Below, one piece after another: positions 13,480-25,200 of a DNA stretch of 64,000 bases (positions are counted from its first letter, which is position 1; each line of letters starts with the position of its first letter). Below the pieces are notes generated by a model. It did not search any database and was not told the DNA's origin. It saw nothing but the letters and a program-made list of their open reading frames with translations. Source of the DNA: Bugula neritina (taxonomy: Eukaryota > Bryozoa > Gymnolaemata > Cheilostomatida > Bugulidae); the NCBI GenBank assembly GCA_964035545.1, contig OZ037766.1:662501-726500 (forward strand). The letters are read 5' to 3'. The position numbers were made by a program, and so were the translations under genes.

Positions 13480-15150
13480 ACAACTTGCAATGTAATATTT
13501 GGAAAATTTATTTTGTTTTATAAATCATTTTATAATTTAGCTGCACAATTTTTCTAATTGAAGTTCAACCGTAGAGTTATCTTTCCTCTTCAACATTTTT
13601 AGATATTTTCAAAACTTTTTCACTAACTTCGTCTTCTTAAACACACATACCTGTAAGAAATTAAAATATAATTATGTCAGTTTATATACATTTGCCAATA
13701 CTTGTCTTACAATTATGTATCTGTATGTATAACAAGTAAAGTGTATTACGACTATTTGTATATATATATAAAGTTTATTGTGATTACCTGTATATAAAGT
13801 ATAAATTATGTATTCTTGACGCATGAATAATTATATTAAGTTGAACAAAACAAAGTGTATCTTTTTTCGGATTTAAACCAATATATTATAATCACTTATT
13901 ATGTTGCTTCGTTTAGTTTCATATAATTAGTCATGATTCAAACATGCATATCCTATATTTTATATATGCAGATAATTGCAATATACCCTTGGTTAGTGAA
14001 GAGGTTTTGAAAATATCTGAAATGTTGCAAAGGAAAGATAACTCTAAGGTTGATGAGTAATTGGAAAAAAATAATTATTTTGTATTGAGCAGCTAAATAA
14101 AATAATTTATAAAACAAAATAAATTTAAGTTTTTTGATATTTTTTATTTCATATCAGCAACATATGTTATCAAAATTTCACTGGTTGATAGGGAATTGGG
14201 GACTACCATCATCAATGCAGCCATCTTTGGTATATCTTCATGGAGGAGAAGAAAATTCCACATAAAATTACAACATACCATGATATCAGAATTTGGCACT
14301 AGATTGACTTGGTGTCCAAAACTTCAGCAAAGTTCATCTGCGTGGCAGTTATAGCTTGCAAGGTCTAAAACTGTGAGCTGGGCAGCAATGAATGATGCTG
14401 ACGTGAAACACTATAACTGATTCAGCAGACAGCCTTAACTACAATTAGCTATAAGCCATACCAAAGTTGATATACAATTATGAGTTGATGGTAGAAGACA
14501 ACTTCAGTCTATAGCCCTGGCGTTGAAATACTCATAGAAATAGAGTTATAGACACACAGAGTTTATTAAAAAGGCTTATGCTACTTCTTGCAACACATTA
14601 AAGATATAATATTTTCTGTTCCAAAACATTTATCAAAAATGTAGCTTATAAGATTCCAAAAGTCACATCAACAAAAGACCGTATTACTTAATGTTTGTAG
14701 ACCCATGTTATAAGAAGCAATGCTATGAGCAGAATGAGCTACAGAATGTATACACTATTATATTATATTCATTCTGCTATGGTTGTTGTGGGCACCTGCT
14801 AGACCTGATCATTATGTCACTTTGTCAACCTACAAGTTCCACAATAAACTTTGCTCTAAAAGACTTGGCTTCTTGTTATAGGATAGAACTGCAGCTTCAG
14901 GGCGAAATTTTATAACACAGACTCTACTTTCTGCCACCAGGTGGCTCTGGGTTCAACTATGTTTATGAATCATTCCTGAGGAATATATAAGCTCAAGGTA
15001 TATCAGAATCATAAACTAAGTTTTATAAACTCCAAACTCAGTTTACAGGAAAATAATTTGTCACTTTGTATTATTGACAAAGTTGTAAAAGTCTGAATTT
15101 TGATTCTATTTATAAGTCAAGGGGCAATATTTCAAATGCATATAGCCATA
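13480..15150. other. Intergenic, no gene seen
   Basis: AT-rich unique DNA with short A/T microsatellite patches. A matching pair AGAGTTATCTTTCC (about 13573) and GGAAAGATAACTCT (about 14033) are inverted copies with similar flanks (ATTTTCAAAAC / GTTTTGAAAATAT), so about 13565-14050 may be the ends of another non-autonomous inverted-repeat element. No coding exon was found. Confidence 0.45.
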
Positions 15151-15154
15151 GCCA

Positions 15155-15160
15155 TTTATT
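15155..15160 (-). terminator. Candidate poly(A) signal of the macrodomain-PARP gene
   Basis: AATAAA on the minus strand, about 255 nt past the stop codon at 15415. Confidence 0.4.
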
Positions 15161-15414
15161 TTGATTCAGGATGAAATTACATCATGTAATATATTATAAA
15201 AATAAAATATTATTTCAATCAAAAGTTTTATATGGTTTAACAGCTTGACTTTAAAACGATTGCTTTTTTAAAAATATTGCTTACAAAATATAACTGATGA
15301 AATAAGAACTAGTAGTCAAAGTAATAAAATCAAAGTGATAGAATAAGTCAGTTGATAGAGGGAAGCAACTGAGCAAAAAGTAAAGATTACTGCAAACTGA
15401 TTAAACTAGTAAGT

Positions 15415-18400
15415 TTACAGTTTGTACTTTACAATGTATTCTGGGTAAGCTGATGCATCATGGTATACAACGTACTTAGTTGGGCTTGACACATTATCAA
15501 CTACCGAGTCATATTGTTCAGTCTCAGAGCCAGGTTTATAAGGTGCAGTTTTCAGGGATTTATTTCCTTGACAATAATCTCCTGTAACCACTCTAACCAT
15601 TATCATGTGTTTCTCTCCAGCAGCATTCACTGGCGAGTTCCACCCATCAGAGTATTCAGATGTAGTCGAGAAGTAACAGCCAGGACCCAGTAAATTTCCA
15701 CCTACAGTAGTAGTTCACAGACTACTCACTTTCAAATAGAAACCAGTACTCAGTTTATTTAAAAGCTCACGCCAGTTTATAGTCACCATCCCTGTGATAA
15801 AACCCTTAATAGAAAGTCTAAGGACTTATTCAGATGGGGCACAGGAGAAATATGACTGCATGCTCTTTTTTAACATCACCAATGGCCTTTGTCTGGGCTC
15901 GAACCCATGACCTTCTTACTAGGCAAACCCTCTAACCCCTTCAAGCAACAGCTAGCGGCTAATAAATCACTTTTTGCAACTCAAAATGCAGTTTGCATAC
16001 TCGAAGTAGTTGTATGACTAGGTTCTGTAAAATAAAGTCTCCCATTTAAATAAATACAAACTTTCATAACATTGAGGTTTGAGACTAAGGATAATGCAGA
16101 TAATTCTAGAAAAAAATCCTCACCAATTTTTCCTGAAAGCCCCCTGTCAAACTTCCCGTGAGTAATTTTCTGTATATTCTCTTCAGCCGTAGCGTGCCAG
16201 AGGGGAGTTGTCTCCACTTGGTCCTCTCTTCTGCCTAATCTCTGAGCCACAAATGCCCGGCTGCTGTCATACAGGAAATACGACTTAGGATTTTGCACTC
16301 GTCGAACCTGCAAAGACATTATTTAGCTGTTACTTAGCTGTACGTTTTTTAAAAGATTTATTATTAAGATTTCTTGCATATCTTTGTTGTTTCTGCCATT
16401 GATAATTATTATATATAACCAGCATTATATAGTATATTATAGTACAGTATTGTAAAGTATACTATAATATAGAATAAGATATATGTCAACAGAGTAAGAT
16501 ATGTGTCAACAAACTAAGATATGTGTCAGCATACCTAGATATGTGTCAGCTGAAAGTGCTGTACTTACCGCCAAAACAGTGACAGCACCAGCTGGTTTGC
16601 CAATTGTTTTCAAAAAGCTGGAAGAAACATTTTTCCATTCTAATGTATGCCTGGAGATCCCAAACTCCCTGTATATGTTTAATGGCTTCTCCCAGGTTTC
16701 TGGTACACCTGTGAAATGATATTTAATATGTATATGTATAATATGTATATGTATAATATGTATATGTATAATATATATACGTACAATATGTATATGTATA
16801 ATATGTATATGTATAATATGTATATGTATAATGACACTGATAACATTTAGTTCCTAAGTTTAAATTATGATATATACTATATTACATTATAATATATCAT
16901 AATATTGACTACAATTTAGGTAAAATTACATATATTTATAATGCGAAACAATCCATATTTAGTTAAAATAACACCACTCTATCTAATTTAATAATAAAAG
17001 ACTCACTTCTAACAAACTTTCCTTCTCCATCTATTGGCTGTTTAGCATCACTTCCCTTAGTAGTCGGCAAAGCTTTGATCTCCAAGTCCAGTGCTTTCTC
17101 AAAACCCTAATTTTAATTTAGTTTAAAATATATTATATAATGCATATATTATCTCTTAATACATATTTTATGTTGTTATATATATATAATACGTATCAAT
17201 TCAGAGTTAATCTGATTAATATGACTCACCTGTAGAGTCACAGAATCTCTATCATAAACAATCATAATGATTCTCTCAACTGTCGTATCTTCATTATCTT
17301 TAGCAAACTTAGCTGCAGCTCTAACAAAACTCTTGGCAACCACATCGGGAGGGAATCTCAACAGCCCCGTCCCAATAGCAGGGAATGCGATGGATCTCGC
17401 GCTATTGTCTTTGGTCCATAATAAACATTTGCTGATCAGCTTCTCTAAAACCTTTCAAGGAGGAAGACTTACAAATAATTAATAATGAAATTGTCAATTC
17501 AATACATTTTTGCAAAAATATTTGCTTCTTCTGTGTTTAGTCTTATTGAACATAAGTAATATTTTCAAATATGAATTTTACAATTATATCACAAAATCAT
17601 TAATACAAAGTAACATACTAATAAGTTTAACCTATTTATTTTGAATAACTTGAAGTTATTTCATTAATTTAAACCTAAAATCGGAAATAAGAATTTTCAC
17701 ATCATATGATACAAATTTTCATGAGGTAAAAACTATTACAGATGCGTCATGTGATGTATCATGTAATTAAATTTCGGTCTCTAATTATATTACGTTTTTT
17801 TTGTGATATTTGCAAACCAAAATTTACTAAATAATAAGAAAAAAACATAGGGTATTAAGCAAAATTAAAAATAAACTTGATTATTTAGTTGTATTTGTGG
17901 ATATTTTGTTAGTTTTTGGCAAGAAACTATGTAGATGTACATTAGCGGCTAAACTGTGAAAAGATAGCTAAAAATGAAGATTCCGAGTGTGTACTAAATT
18001 ACGTGAAATGACCCATATATGAGCAATTCAAGTGTATACCGCTAAAGTGAAACTTTACTATTGAAACTTAATTCAATTGTAAACAGTATCGTGATGATAT
18101 TTTAAATATAATTAAATTAAATAGAAACTGAAAGAATTATTAACCAAAATTTAAATATAAAATAATATTTCAGGCAAGAAATAAAGTAACACAACACCTT
18201 ATCTGATGACTGAGTATCCCAGGCAGGACAGTTTACATGGAGCACGTCAGCACAGTTCAATCTGTATCCATTAGTCATTACGATATCTCCGAGAGGAAGG
18301 GGTTTGACGGCATCACACTCCTTTTGTAAGCCTGGCCCGGCAGCATTCAACAAGGCAGCAGCAACTTTTCCCCATGACAAAGTCATGTGACTAGCAGTAG

Positions 18401-18873
18401 AGTTTACTATGATGTCCACCTGTAAGTGTGTTTATATATTATAGTAACTTGTGGTGACTTAAAATGATTGACAAACTTTGAAGCAGCTTAAGTAATAAAG
18501 TAAGTCTAACAATTATATACTTGGATGCCTCTTTTCCAAAACAAAGTAATAATATATTACATTTCATAAATTATTCATTTGCTTTCTATATATTTCATAA
18601 ATAACAAAACTTGAGTTTTTATGTATTCAATTATAAATTTCAACAACTACATATTATGTTATTAGTACATTTAAACAATATAAATGTACACACTCTGAAA
18701 GTTACATATTATTAGTATAAGTTAACTGAACAGTATATTATCACTTAAAAACTACTAAGTGCAACCTTAGCTGTAACCAAGTCTCCTTTGTATATCTCCA
18801 GTTTAACTCCATTCTCAAGAGAATAGCCCGTAGAATTCTTCTCTAGATCTTCTAATTTTATATCGTCTTCTTG
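15415..18873 (-). CDS. Macrodomain + PARP catalytic domain protein (PARP14/15-like), 5' end missing
   Basis: Minus-strand exons 18873-18766, 18419-18198, 17451-17230, 17106-17007, 16708-16569, 16307-16124, 15701-15415; frames join cleanly to give 420 residues. Residues ~30-184 form a macrodomain: VDIIVNST (ADP-ribose loop), SWGKVAAALL, then SIAFPAIGTGLLRFP. After a linker comes an ADP-ribosyltransferase fold: TWEKP, VRRVQNPKSYFLY, PLWHAT (catalytic His ~302), GPGCYFSTTSEYS (catalytic Tyr ~335) and TKYVVYHDASAYPEY. The usual third triad position (Glu of PARP1) is Lys here, so poly-chain synthesis is not expected; mono-ADP-ribosylation or loss of activity is. This order is that of the PARP14/15 group, which acts on proteins in cytoplasm and nucleus, often in immune responses. 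The first visible exon starts in phase 0 with no Met, so upstream exons exist but I could not find them before the LINE remnant. Confidence 0.92.
15830..15960 (-). mobile_element. tRNA-derived SINE remnant
   Basis: On the minus strand the segment reads like the tRNA head of a SINE: GGTTAGAGGGTTTGCCTAGT (tRNA D-arm-like), AGAAGGTCATGG, then GGGTTCGAGCCC, a good Pol III B box. It lies in the last intron of the macrodomain-PARP gene. The A box is degenerate and I cannot define the tail or the target duplication, so this is a remnant. Confidence 0.6.
16726..16832. repeat. 15-bp AT minisatellite
   Basis: About seven copies of AATATGTATATGTAT. It lies in a PARP intron immediately upstream (in transcript sense) of the exon starting at 16708. 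Confidence 0.85.
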
Positions 18874-18879
18874 CTAAAA

Positions 18880-20010
18880 CGTAGACACATCAACAAAATA
18901 AATCTTTTTGATCAAATTCAGTTTAATTAATATTACTTTAGTAAATAAACTGGGTAATTCATTTCACCAACTAGTGCTGCTTTTTATGCCAAGGTCAAAT
19001 GTCATCCATGTTGTAACTCATAGGAGAAGCAAACAATTCCCAATTAGTAAAATTTTACTTTTATAAATTTATCTAAAAACCACAAAGTTTCACAAACTAA
19101 CATCTACATCTAACATCTGTATATTGTTACAATATCACTTCTTTTTAATTGCAACCAAATCTAAAAGTTAAAAGGTGTCAAAATATATAAAAGAGAAATG
19201 CAGTAACATCCCAATAGATTGTACTCAGTATAGTATTATGGACTTCAAGCGTTGTTGTCATGAACTGTTAGTGTATAGATTATCTTATCACCTGAACGTC
19301 ATTGCTTATCACATGACGATGTATTCCATGTTAGTTGAGTGACTATCTCAATCTGACATTATGTACTCGCCTAGTAGTTTCAAAAACATTAATGCATGTA
19401 GAATATAACAGGTTTTGATAGAAAGAAGAAGTTTTCCAAATCCGTGAATTGTACAATTCTTTTAGATTCAAGTTGAGGTTACAAGTGAATCAAATGTTTT
19501 AGAGTTCCATTAGTTTACCAAAACACCTTTTCGTGAGTAATACATAGACATGATTTGAAATTAAGTAGATATGAAATGTGGAAAAGTCATACGTCATGTG
19601 ATTGATAATCGACACACAATGATCGCATGGTCTTCCCCAGTAAAGCAAAGAAAATAAGTACTGATTAGTGAAAGATATTCTCATCATTACTTCGGTACTT
19701 TAATGGTCAAAGAGTCTGATAAAAATAGCTTGAATGAGCTACTTCACTTAAAACTGTTTTACTAACAAAGATAGTAACTAACTATTTGAGTATTAGTAAA
19801 TAACGCTGAAACTATGAGTTGTCACTAGTTATTACTAGCTACTCCAGTACTAACTCAAAGTGCTATAATTATTAATAATATAATTCGGAGCATACAAATA
19901 GTATAAAAACAGTTAAACAATACCACAAGGCCGATGTCGTTCGCTTCCGCAGTGTACTCAGTTTGGTAGCAGATGAGCTTGTAGTTATTAATGATGTCCA
20001 CATTATGTGA
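18880..20010. other. Spacer between PARP exons and LINE remnant
   Basis: Expected to hold upstream sequence of the macrodomain-PARP gene on the minus strand. I found no exon with a convincing macrodomain or start codon. Unique AT-rich DNA otherwise. Confidence 0.4.
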
Positions 20011-20014
20011 GTAT

Positions 20015-20937
20015 TATTTTCTAGAAGCCTCCGCCAAGCTATTTCTGATTGTGTGCCTACCTTGGAGCGGGAGATCAAGCTTAATAGACATGAGCCTGCG
20101 TGGTTTACTAATGAAGCTCGGAAACTAGCAACTAAACAAAGAAAACTGTACAACGGGTTCAAGGAGACTGGAAATGACTGATCGACAAGCAGCTGCTTAT
20201 CACCGCAGTGTCTCTAAAAAAGCTTTCAAAAGACTGAAAAAGCAGTATATTGAATCTCGGGTATGTAAGCCACTTCTAGAGGGGAACAGTAAACCCTTTT
20301 ACAAACATTTGAAGGGCTCCACAAAATCGCATAACCCAATTAGGCTTGCTATGCCAGATGGTACTCTCACATCAGACCCAAAAAAGTGTGCTGATATGCT
20401 CAACAGTTTCTTCTACCAGCAATTCACCGCATCTCATCAACTTCCCATGCTCGTCTATGAGGCGAGAATGAAGTGCCTGATGTATCTCTCTCGGGCGTAG
20501 CTCAACAAATCAAAAACTTGAAGTCTGGCAAAGCTCCAGGTCCTGGTGGTTTTGGGAAAGCTGATTTGAGCATAGATATTGGTATAATGGAGAATGTTCA
20601 AACAGATGCTGTGCGTTTTATCTCTAACAGCAAAGGAAGAACTGATATTGGGGAGGAGATGAAAAAGCTGTGTTTGGAGCCGCTTGATCTAAGGAGGAAA
20701 AACTGACGCATCAGCCTTCTCCTAAAAATATTGTCTAAGGAAGAACTACATCCAACTCTGAGTGCTGCCTATGATGATTTTCTAGATCAGCAGACCACAA
20801 GCACTGTACAGACTCGGTCTCAGGTTTCAAGATTTCCGAGATCAGTGAGAGCGAACAGGAATGGGTATCTTTATAGTTTTCTCCCAAGAACAATAAGAGA
20901 TATGAGGATCAGCACTGATCACACACAGACAGGCTAG
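20015..20937 (+). pseudogene. Internally deleted non-LTR retrotransposon (LINE) ORF2 remnant
   Basis: Three pieces in different frames. About 20020-20500 encodes the linker between endonuclease and reverse transcriptase of a CR1/Jockey-type LINE (EPAWFTNEARKLATKQRKLY, then SKKAFKRLKKQY and GNSKPFYKHLKGS). About 20490-20560 is the start of the RT domain (QIKNLKSGKAPGPGG, normally KAPGPDG). The text then jumps directly to the C-terminal region (MENVQTDAVRFISN, LCLEPLDLRRKN, YLYSFLPRTIRDM), so the catalytic palm with its YADD-type motif is absent. Stops and frame changes separate the pieces. The endonuclease is also missing. It cannot move itself. Confidence 0.85.
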
Positions 20938-20939
20938 TT

Positions 20940-22026
20940 AGCCTGTTAAGTTAATCTGCACAAGAATGTTAACACTTTTTAGACTACTGTCCAAGTACTG
21001 ACAACTTATTTTCTATATGCTGCACACCTCTTCTTCCCTCTATAGGGAGCTCCAGTGTGGAAATAACATCGACAGGTATTAATAATAGTAAAAGTCACTA
21101 CTAGCTAATGCTAACTACCAATAGCTACTTAAAGTTACTACTAGCAACTACTTCTACGTTATCATAACTAATAACTATTAGAGCACCGTGGGACACTTCC
21201 GTTACTAAACGAATCAGCTAAGCCTAGGGTAGCTAATAGCTGACAAGGTGTGCCCTCTGGGTTCTGATGTCTTCACAGTGCATGAAGCAGCAAATGAACT
21301 ATTGCTATATCAGATGCATTAAATACCTGGACTCGTCCAGCAGCACCACTAGCAGGCCTTTGAGTTTCATCACGAAAGAGGGTTTCAAAAAGTCTTAGCA
21401 AACTCATCTTTAGACTTTGAATTCAGTCAGCTAAGCCTAGGACAACTGATTGTGGCTAGTTGGCCTGTTACTAGCTGAGTCTTAGTAGTTAGTAGTAGTT
21501 AGCTAGTTGTCTCATGACTAGCTGAGTTTTTAATAGCTGTTAGTTAGCTGTTCCGTTACTAGTTTTAGTAGTTGTTGGCTGCGTATACGAGTACAGACGG
21601 CAGTTTCACTATATCTACCGTTGTAATAAGAATTCTCACGTTTTGGGAATTCCCCTACTCACCAAGGAAGTTTCACGTGATGAGCTCATCATGAGAAGAT
21701 AACTCCAATTGATGCTGTAAATAAATGCGACAACCTTCTGTTATACTGAATAGAGTGTAATTTAATACCCTATGTCCTACGAGCCATATCTTTCAACTGC
21801 TGTCATTGTTTCTACTATTTGTAGTAGTTATATGTACTTCAAATGCAGGAAAGGCCTAAACTATTTTATCTAAAGTGGTGTATAGCTAAAAAACCGTATG
21901 GTTTTGTCACTATAACAGTGTTATATAACACAATATTATATAATATTACTATAATATATCAATTACTATAACATCATAATGAAAATAATAACATATAACT
22001 ATAATATTATTACTTTAATTTACATG
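20940..22026. other. Spacer with short CTAGCTA-type repeats
   Basis: From 21060 to 21600 short degenerate copies of ACTAGCTAAT / TTAGTAGTTAGCTAG occur in both orientations. 21880-22026 is very AT-rich and hosts the LTR element. No gene seen. Confidence 0.45.
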
Positions 22027-22031
22027 ACCGT

Positions 22032-22219
22032 TGTTATGTTTATAGAATTGTATACTAGAGTTATGTCCCCTATTGTAGTTCGTATTTTGAAATTATCATC
22101 GTTTGTGTATGACGTCATTATGGGCAGTCGCCATTACTACTCTATCGGAATATTAATAGCATGTTTAACTGAATTTACTAAATATCAATAAAAGTTATAA
22201 AACTAGATTGAACACAACA
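22032..22219 (+). repeat. 5' LTR, 188 bp
   Basis: Identical by inspection to the copy at 26615-26802. Contains a CRE-like TGACGTCA at about 22108 and an AATAAA near 22188 that can serve as polyadenylation signal in the 3' copy. Confidence 0.97.
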
Positions 22220-22220
22220 T

Positions 22221-22233
22221 CTGGCGACGAGGA
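22221..22233 (+). other. Primer-binding site (tRNA-Ser)
   Basis: CTGGCGACGAGGAT begins two bases after the LTR end; TGGCGACGAGGAT matches the complement of the conserved tRNA-Ser(GCU) 3' end including CCA. It primes minus-strand DNA synthesis. Confidence 0.85.
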
Positions 22234-22251
22234 TTGGTTGTGATACTGAAT

Positions 22252-25200
22252 ATGGCTTCAAATATTGGTTCAGTTGGCGAGTTTGATGTCAGTAAACCCA
22301 AAGATTGGCCTACATGGAAACTGAGATTCAAGGCATGGCTGGCTGTCAACAAGATTGATAATGACGATAAAATTAATGCTCTGTTGGCTGTAGCAGGTGG
22401 TGACTTGGTAGACCTTCTGGTGAGTTTATGTCATCCTGCAGATGTTACTACTAAAGACTTTGATGTATTAATGAAATTGATCGACGATCATTATGGAGCA
22501 GGCAGAAATGAAATTGCTGAAAGCTACATGTTTGACTGCAGATCGCAAAATGACACTGAGTCGGTAGCAGATTATGTGGTAGCTCTAAGAAAGCTATCTG
22601 TGCATTGTAACTTTGGAAGCCAGTGGGAACAAAGAATGCGTAATAGACTTGTGTCTGGTGTTAAGAATGATAAAATAAGAACTAGATTGTTATCTGAGGG
22701 CGCTAAATTAACATGGGAGAGAGCAGTAGAAATTGCAATCACAGCTGATGTACAAAATAATTACACTGACATGAGTAGAGCAGCAAACGTTGGCAATGGT
22801 GGTATGAGCGTACAGAGGATTGGCAATGACCGTAACAGGGGCAATGTCATGACAAGGTCAAGGCCAAATTTCAAGTGTTTTAGGTGTTTGGGCACCAATC
22901 ATCAGTCACATCAATGTAAGTTCAAAGACTCTAATTGCCATCATTGCAATATGAAGGGGCATATTAAAAGAGCTTGTAGGCAATTACAAAAGGTGCAGGG
23001 AGTAGAAGAAGATCGCCAACAGCTGATGCCAACACCACAAAGCCAAAGCAGGGCGCCTAGTGCTAGCGGATATCCTTCCACACTTGATCAATATTACGCT
23101 AACCAGAACAGTAGAGACTCTGAGCAGCTTAACTCTCAATACTTTTCATCAAATCCAAATAATGACTGCCTATCAGTACGATGTGTTTCAGGACCGCACA
23201 ATCAACAGATTACGGTGAATGTTGACATTGAGGGCGTGACAATGGCCATGGAAGTTGATACTGGTTCCTGCATTACGTTAATTACTAGTGCAGACTATGA
23301 TAGATATTTTTCCAGAATACCTTTAAAACCTTGTGGTCTTACATTTAGGAGCGCGTCTGGTGACAGCGTCGCGATTTTGGGAAAATTTGAGGTACGCGCA
23401 CAATATGGCGACCAGGTACATAGGCTATGTTTGCGAGTAGCGCGCGGTCACTCTAGGTTGTTAGGTAGAGATTGGTTAAGTGTGATTCGTTTAAAGTGGG
23501 CTGAAATCGGAGCCCAACTACATGGTAACAAAATGGTCAATGGTATTAATTTTGACAGGATTCGGGCCATTAAGCAATTAAAGCAAAAGCACACTGAAGT
23601 GTTCAAGAAAGAGCTAGGCACCCTGAAAGGTATACATGCAAGGCTCAGGCTGAAAGAAGGGACCATCCCTAAGACCACTAAGCCATATAGAGTCCCATTA
23701 GCGATGAGGACCAAGGTTGAAAGTGAGTATGAGAGGCTAGAATCACTAGGTATCCTTGAAAAGGTAAGTGCATCTGAGTGGTCAACAGGTGTAGTGGCAG
23801 TACCCAAACCTGATGGCTCAGTAAGGATATGTGGTAACTACAAAACCACGGTAAACCCAGCATTAATGCCTGTAGCACCTCCTCAAATAAATGTTGACGG
23901 CATTCTGGCAAACCTGAATGTAGATGGTAAGTCGAAATATTTTACCACACTAGATTTGGCGCAGGCCTACAACCAGATGATTGTCAGTAAGGAATCCAGA
24001 CCACTTTTGGCTCTAGCTACGCACAAGGGTTTGTATGCCTACACCAGATTAGCTTTTGGGATCAGTGTGGCACCAGCCTTGTGGCAAAATGCTATGGAAC
24101 AAGTTCTGATGGGTATTGAGAGAGTACAGGTATACTATGATGACATCTTAATAGCTGGAAGAACAGAGGAGGAGCATGTCAAACTTCTAGATCAGGTAAT
24201 GACTAGATTGGAGGAGTATGGCCTGCGACTGAATGAGCAGAAATGTATGTTCTTTAGAGAGTCAGTAGAGTACCTAGGTATGGTCATTGATCAGAATGGA
24301 ATCGCACCGATCCCCAGTAAGATAGAGAAAGTCATAGGCACTCCAAAGCCTAAAGATGTAACACAATTGAGATCTTATGTGAGTATGCTTAGCTACTACC
24401 GTAGATATCTAAAAAATCTGGCACAAGAAATAGCCCCACTGACCAACATGCTTGCAGGTAAGAAAACACAGCTAGATTGGAGTAAAGAGGCTGAGGAGGC
24501 TTTCGCAAGATCTAAAAGCATGCTAAAGAGCTCCGGACTTCTCATTCACTTTGACCCTAAGCTGAAGACCAGGGTAACCTGTGATGCCTCAAGAGATGGC
24601 ATAGCAGCAATATTGTCCCACATTGGAGAGGACGGGCAAGATCGACCAGTGCAATTTTCTTCAAGAGCTCTAACACCGACGGAGAGACTCTACCCACAAC
24701 TAGAGAGAGAAGCTCTAGCAATTGTTTATGGGTTAGAAAAGTTCTACTACTATATCTATGGGAGACGCTTTACCCTAGTGACTGATAACCAGCCACTAAC
24801 ATGGATTTTCCATCCTAACAAGAGTCTACCTATAATGACAGCGGAGAAGATCCAAAGATGGGCCCTATATGTAAGTCAGTTTGACTATGAAATTGAGTTC
24901 AAGCGAGGCCAAGACAACAATGCTGATTACTTCTCAAGGATGCCGGTGGACCCAGCGCCCGTGGATAATGTAAACATTTCAGAGGTAGGGTATGTGTTTA
25001 GCGTGACTGAAGAGGTGTTGCCAGTCACAGCAGAGGTCATTGCAAAGTACACTTTGAGTGACCCTACATTGCTTGGTGTAATGAAATATTCTAGATTTGG
25101 ATGGCCGAAGCACTTGAAAGGAGATGAGGAATCCCTTAGACCATACTATGCTAGAAGAGATGAGATTGGAGTTGAAAGAGGTTGCATCCTGATGGGGTTG

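Noticed and set aside
14935-14960. GGGTTCAA, possible tRNA T-loop
   Set aside because: No acceptor, D or anticodon stem could be fitted around it.
15981-16123. Extension of the PARP exon to 15981 on the minus strand
   Set aside because: A GTGAGG donor at 16123 and the family alignment (GKIG|GNLLGPGCYF) show that the exon stops at 16124.
21979-22191. 70-codon frame over the 5' LTR, repeated at 26577 over the 3' LTR
   Set aside because: LTR sequence; the frame is identical in both copies simply because the LTRs are.
22234-22251. Start of gag-pol at 22234
   Set aside because: That codon is TTG within the primer-binding region; the first ATG is at 22252.
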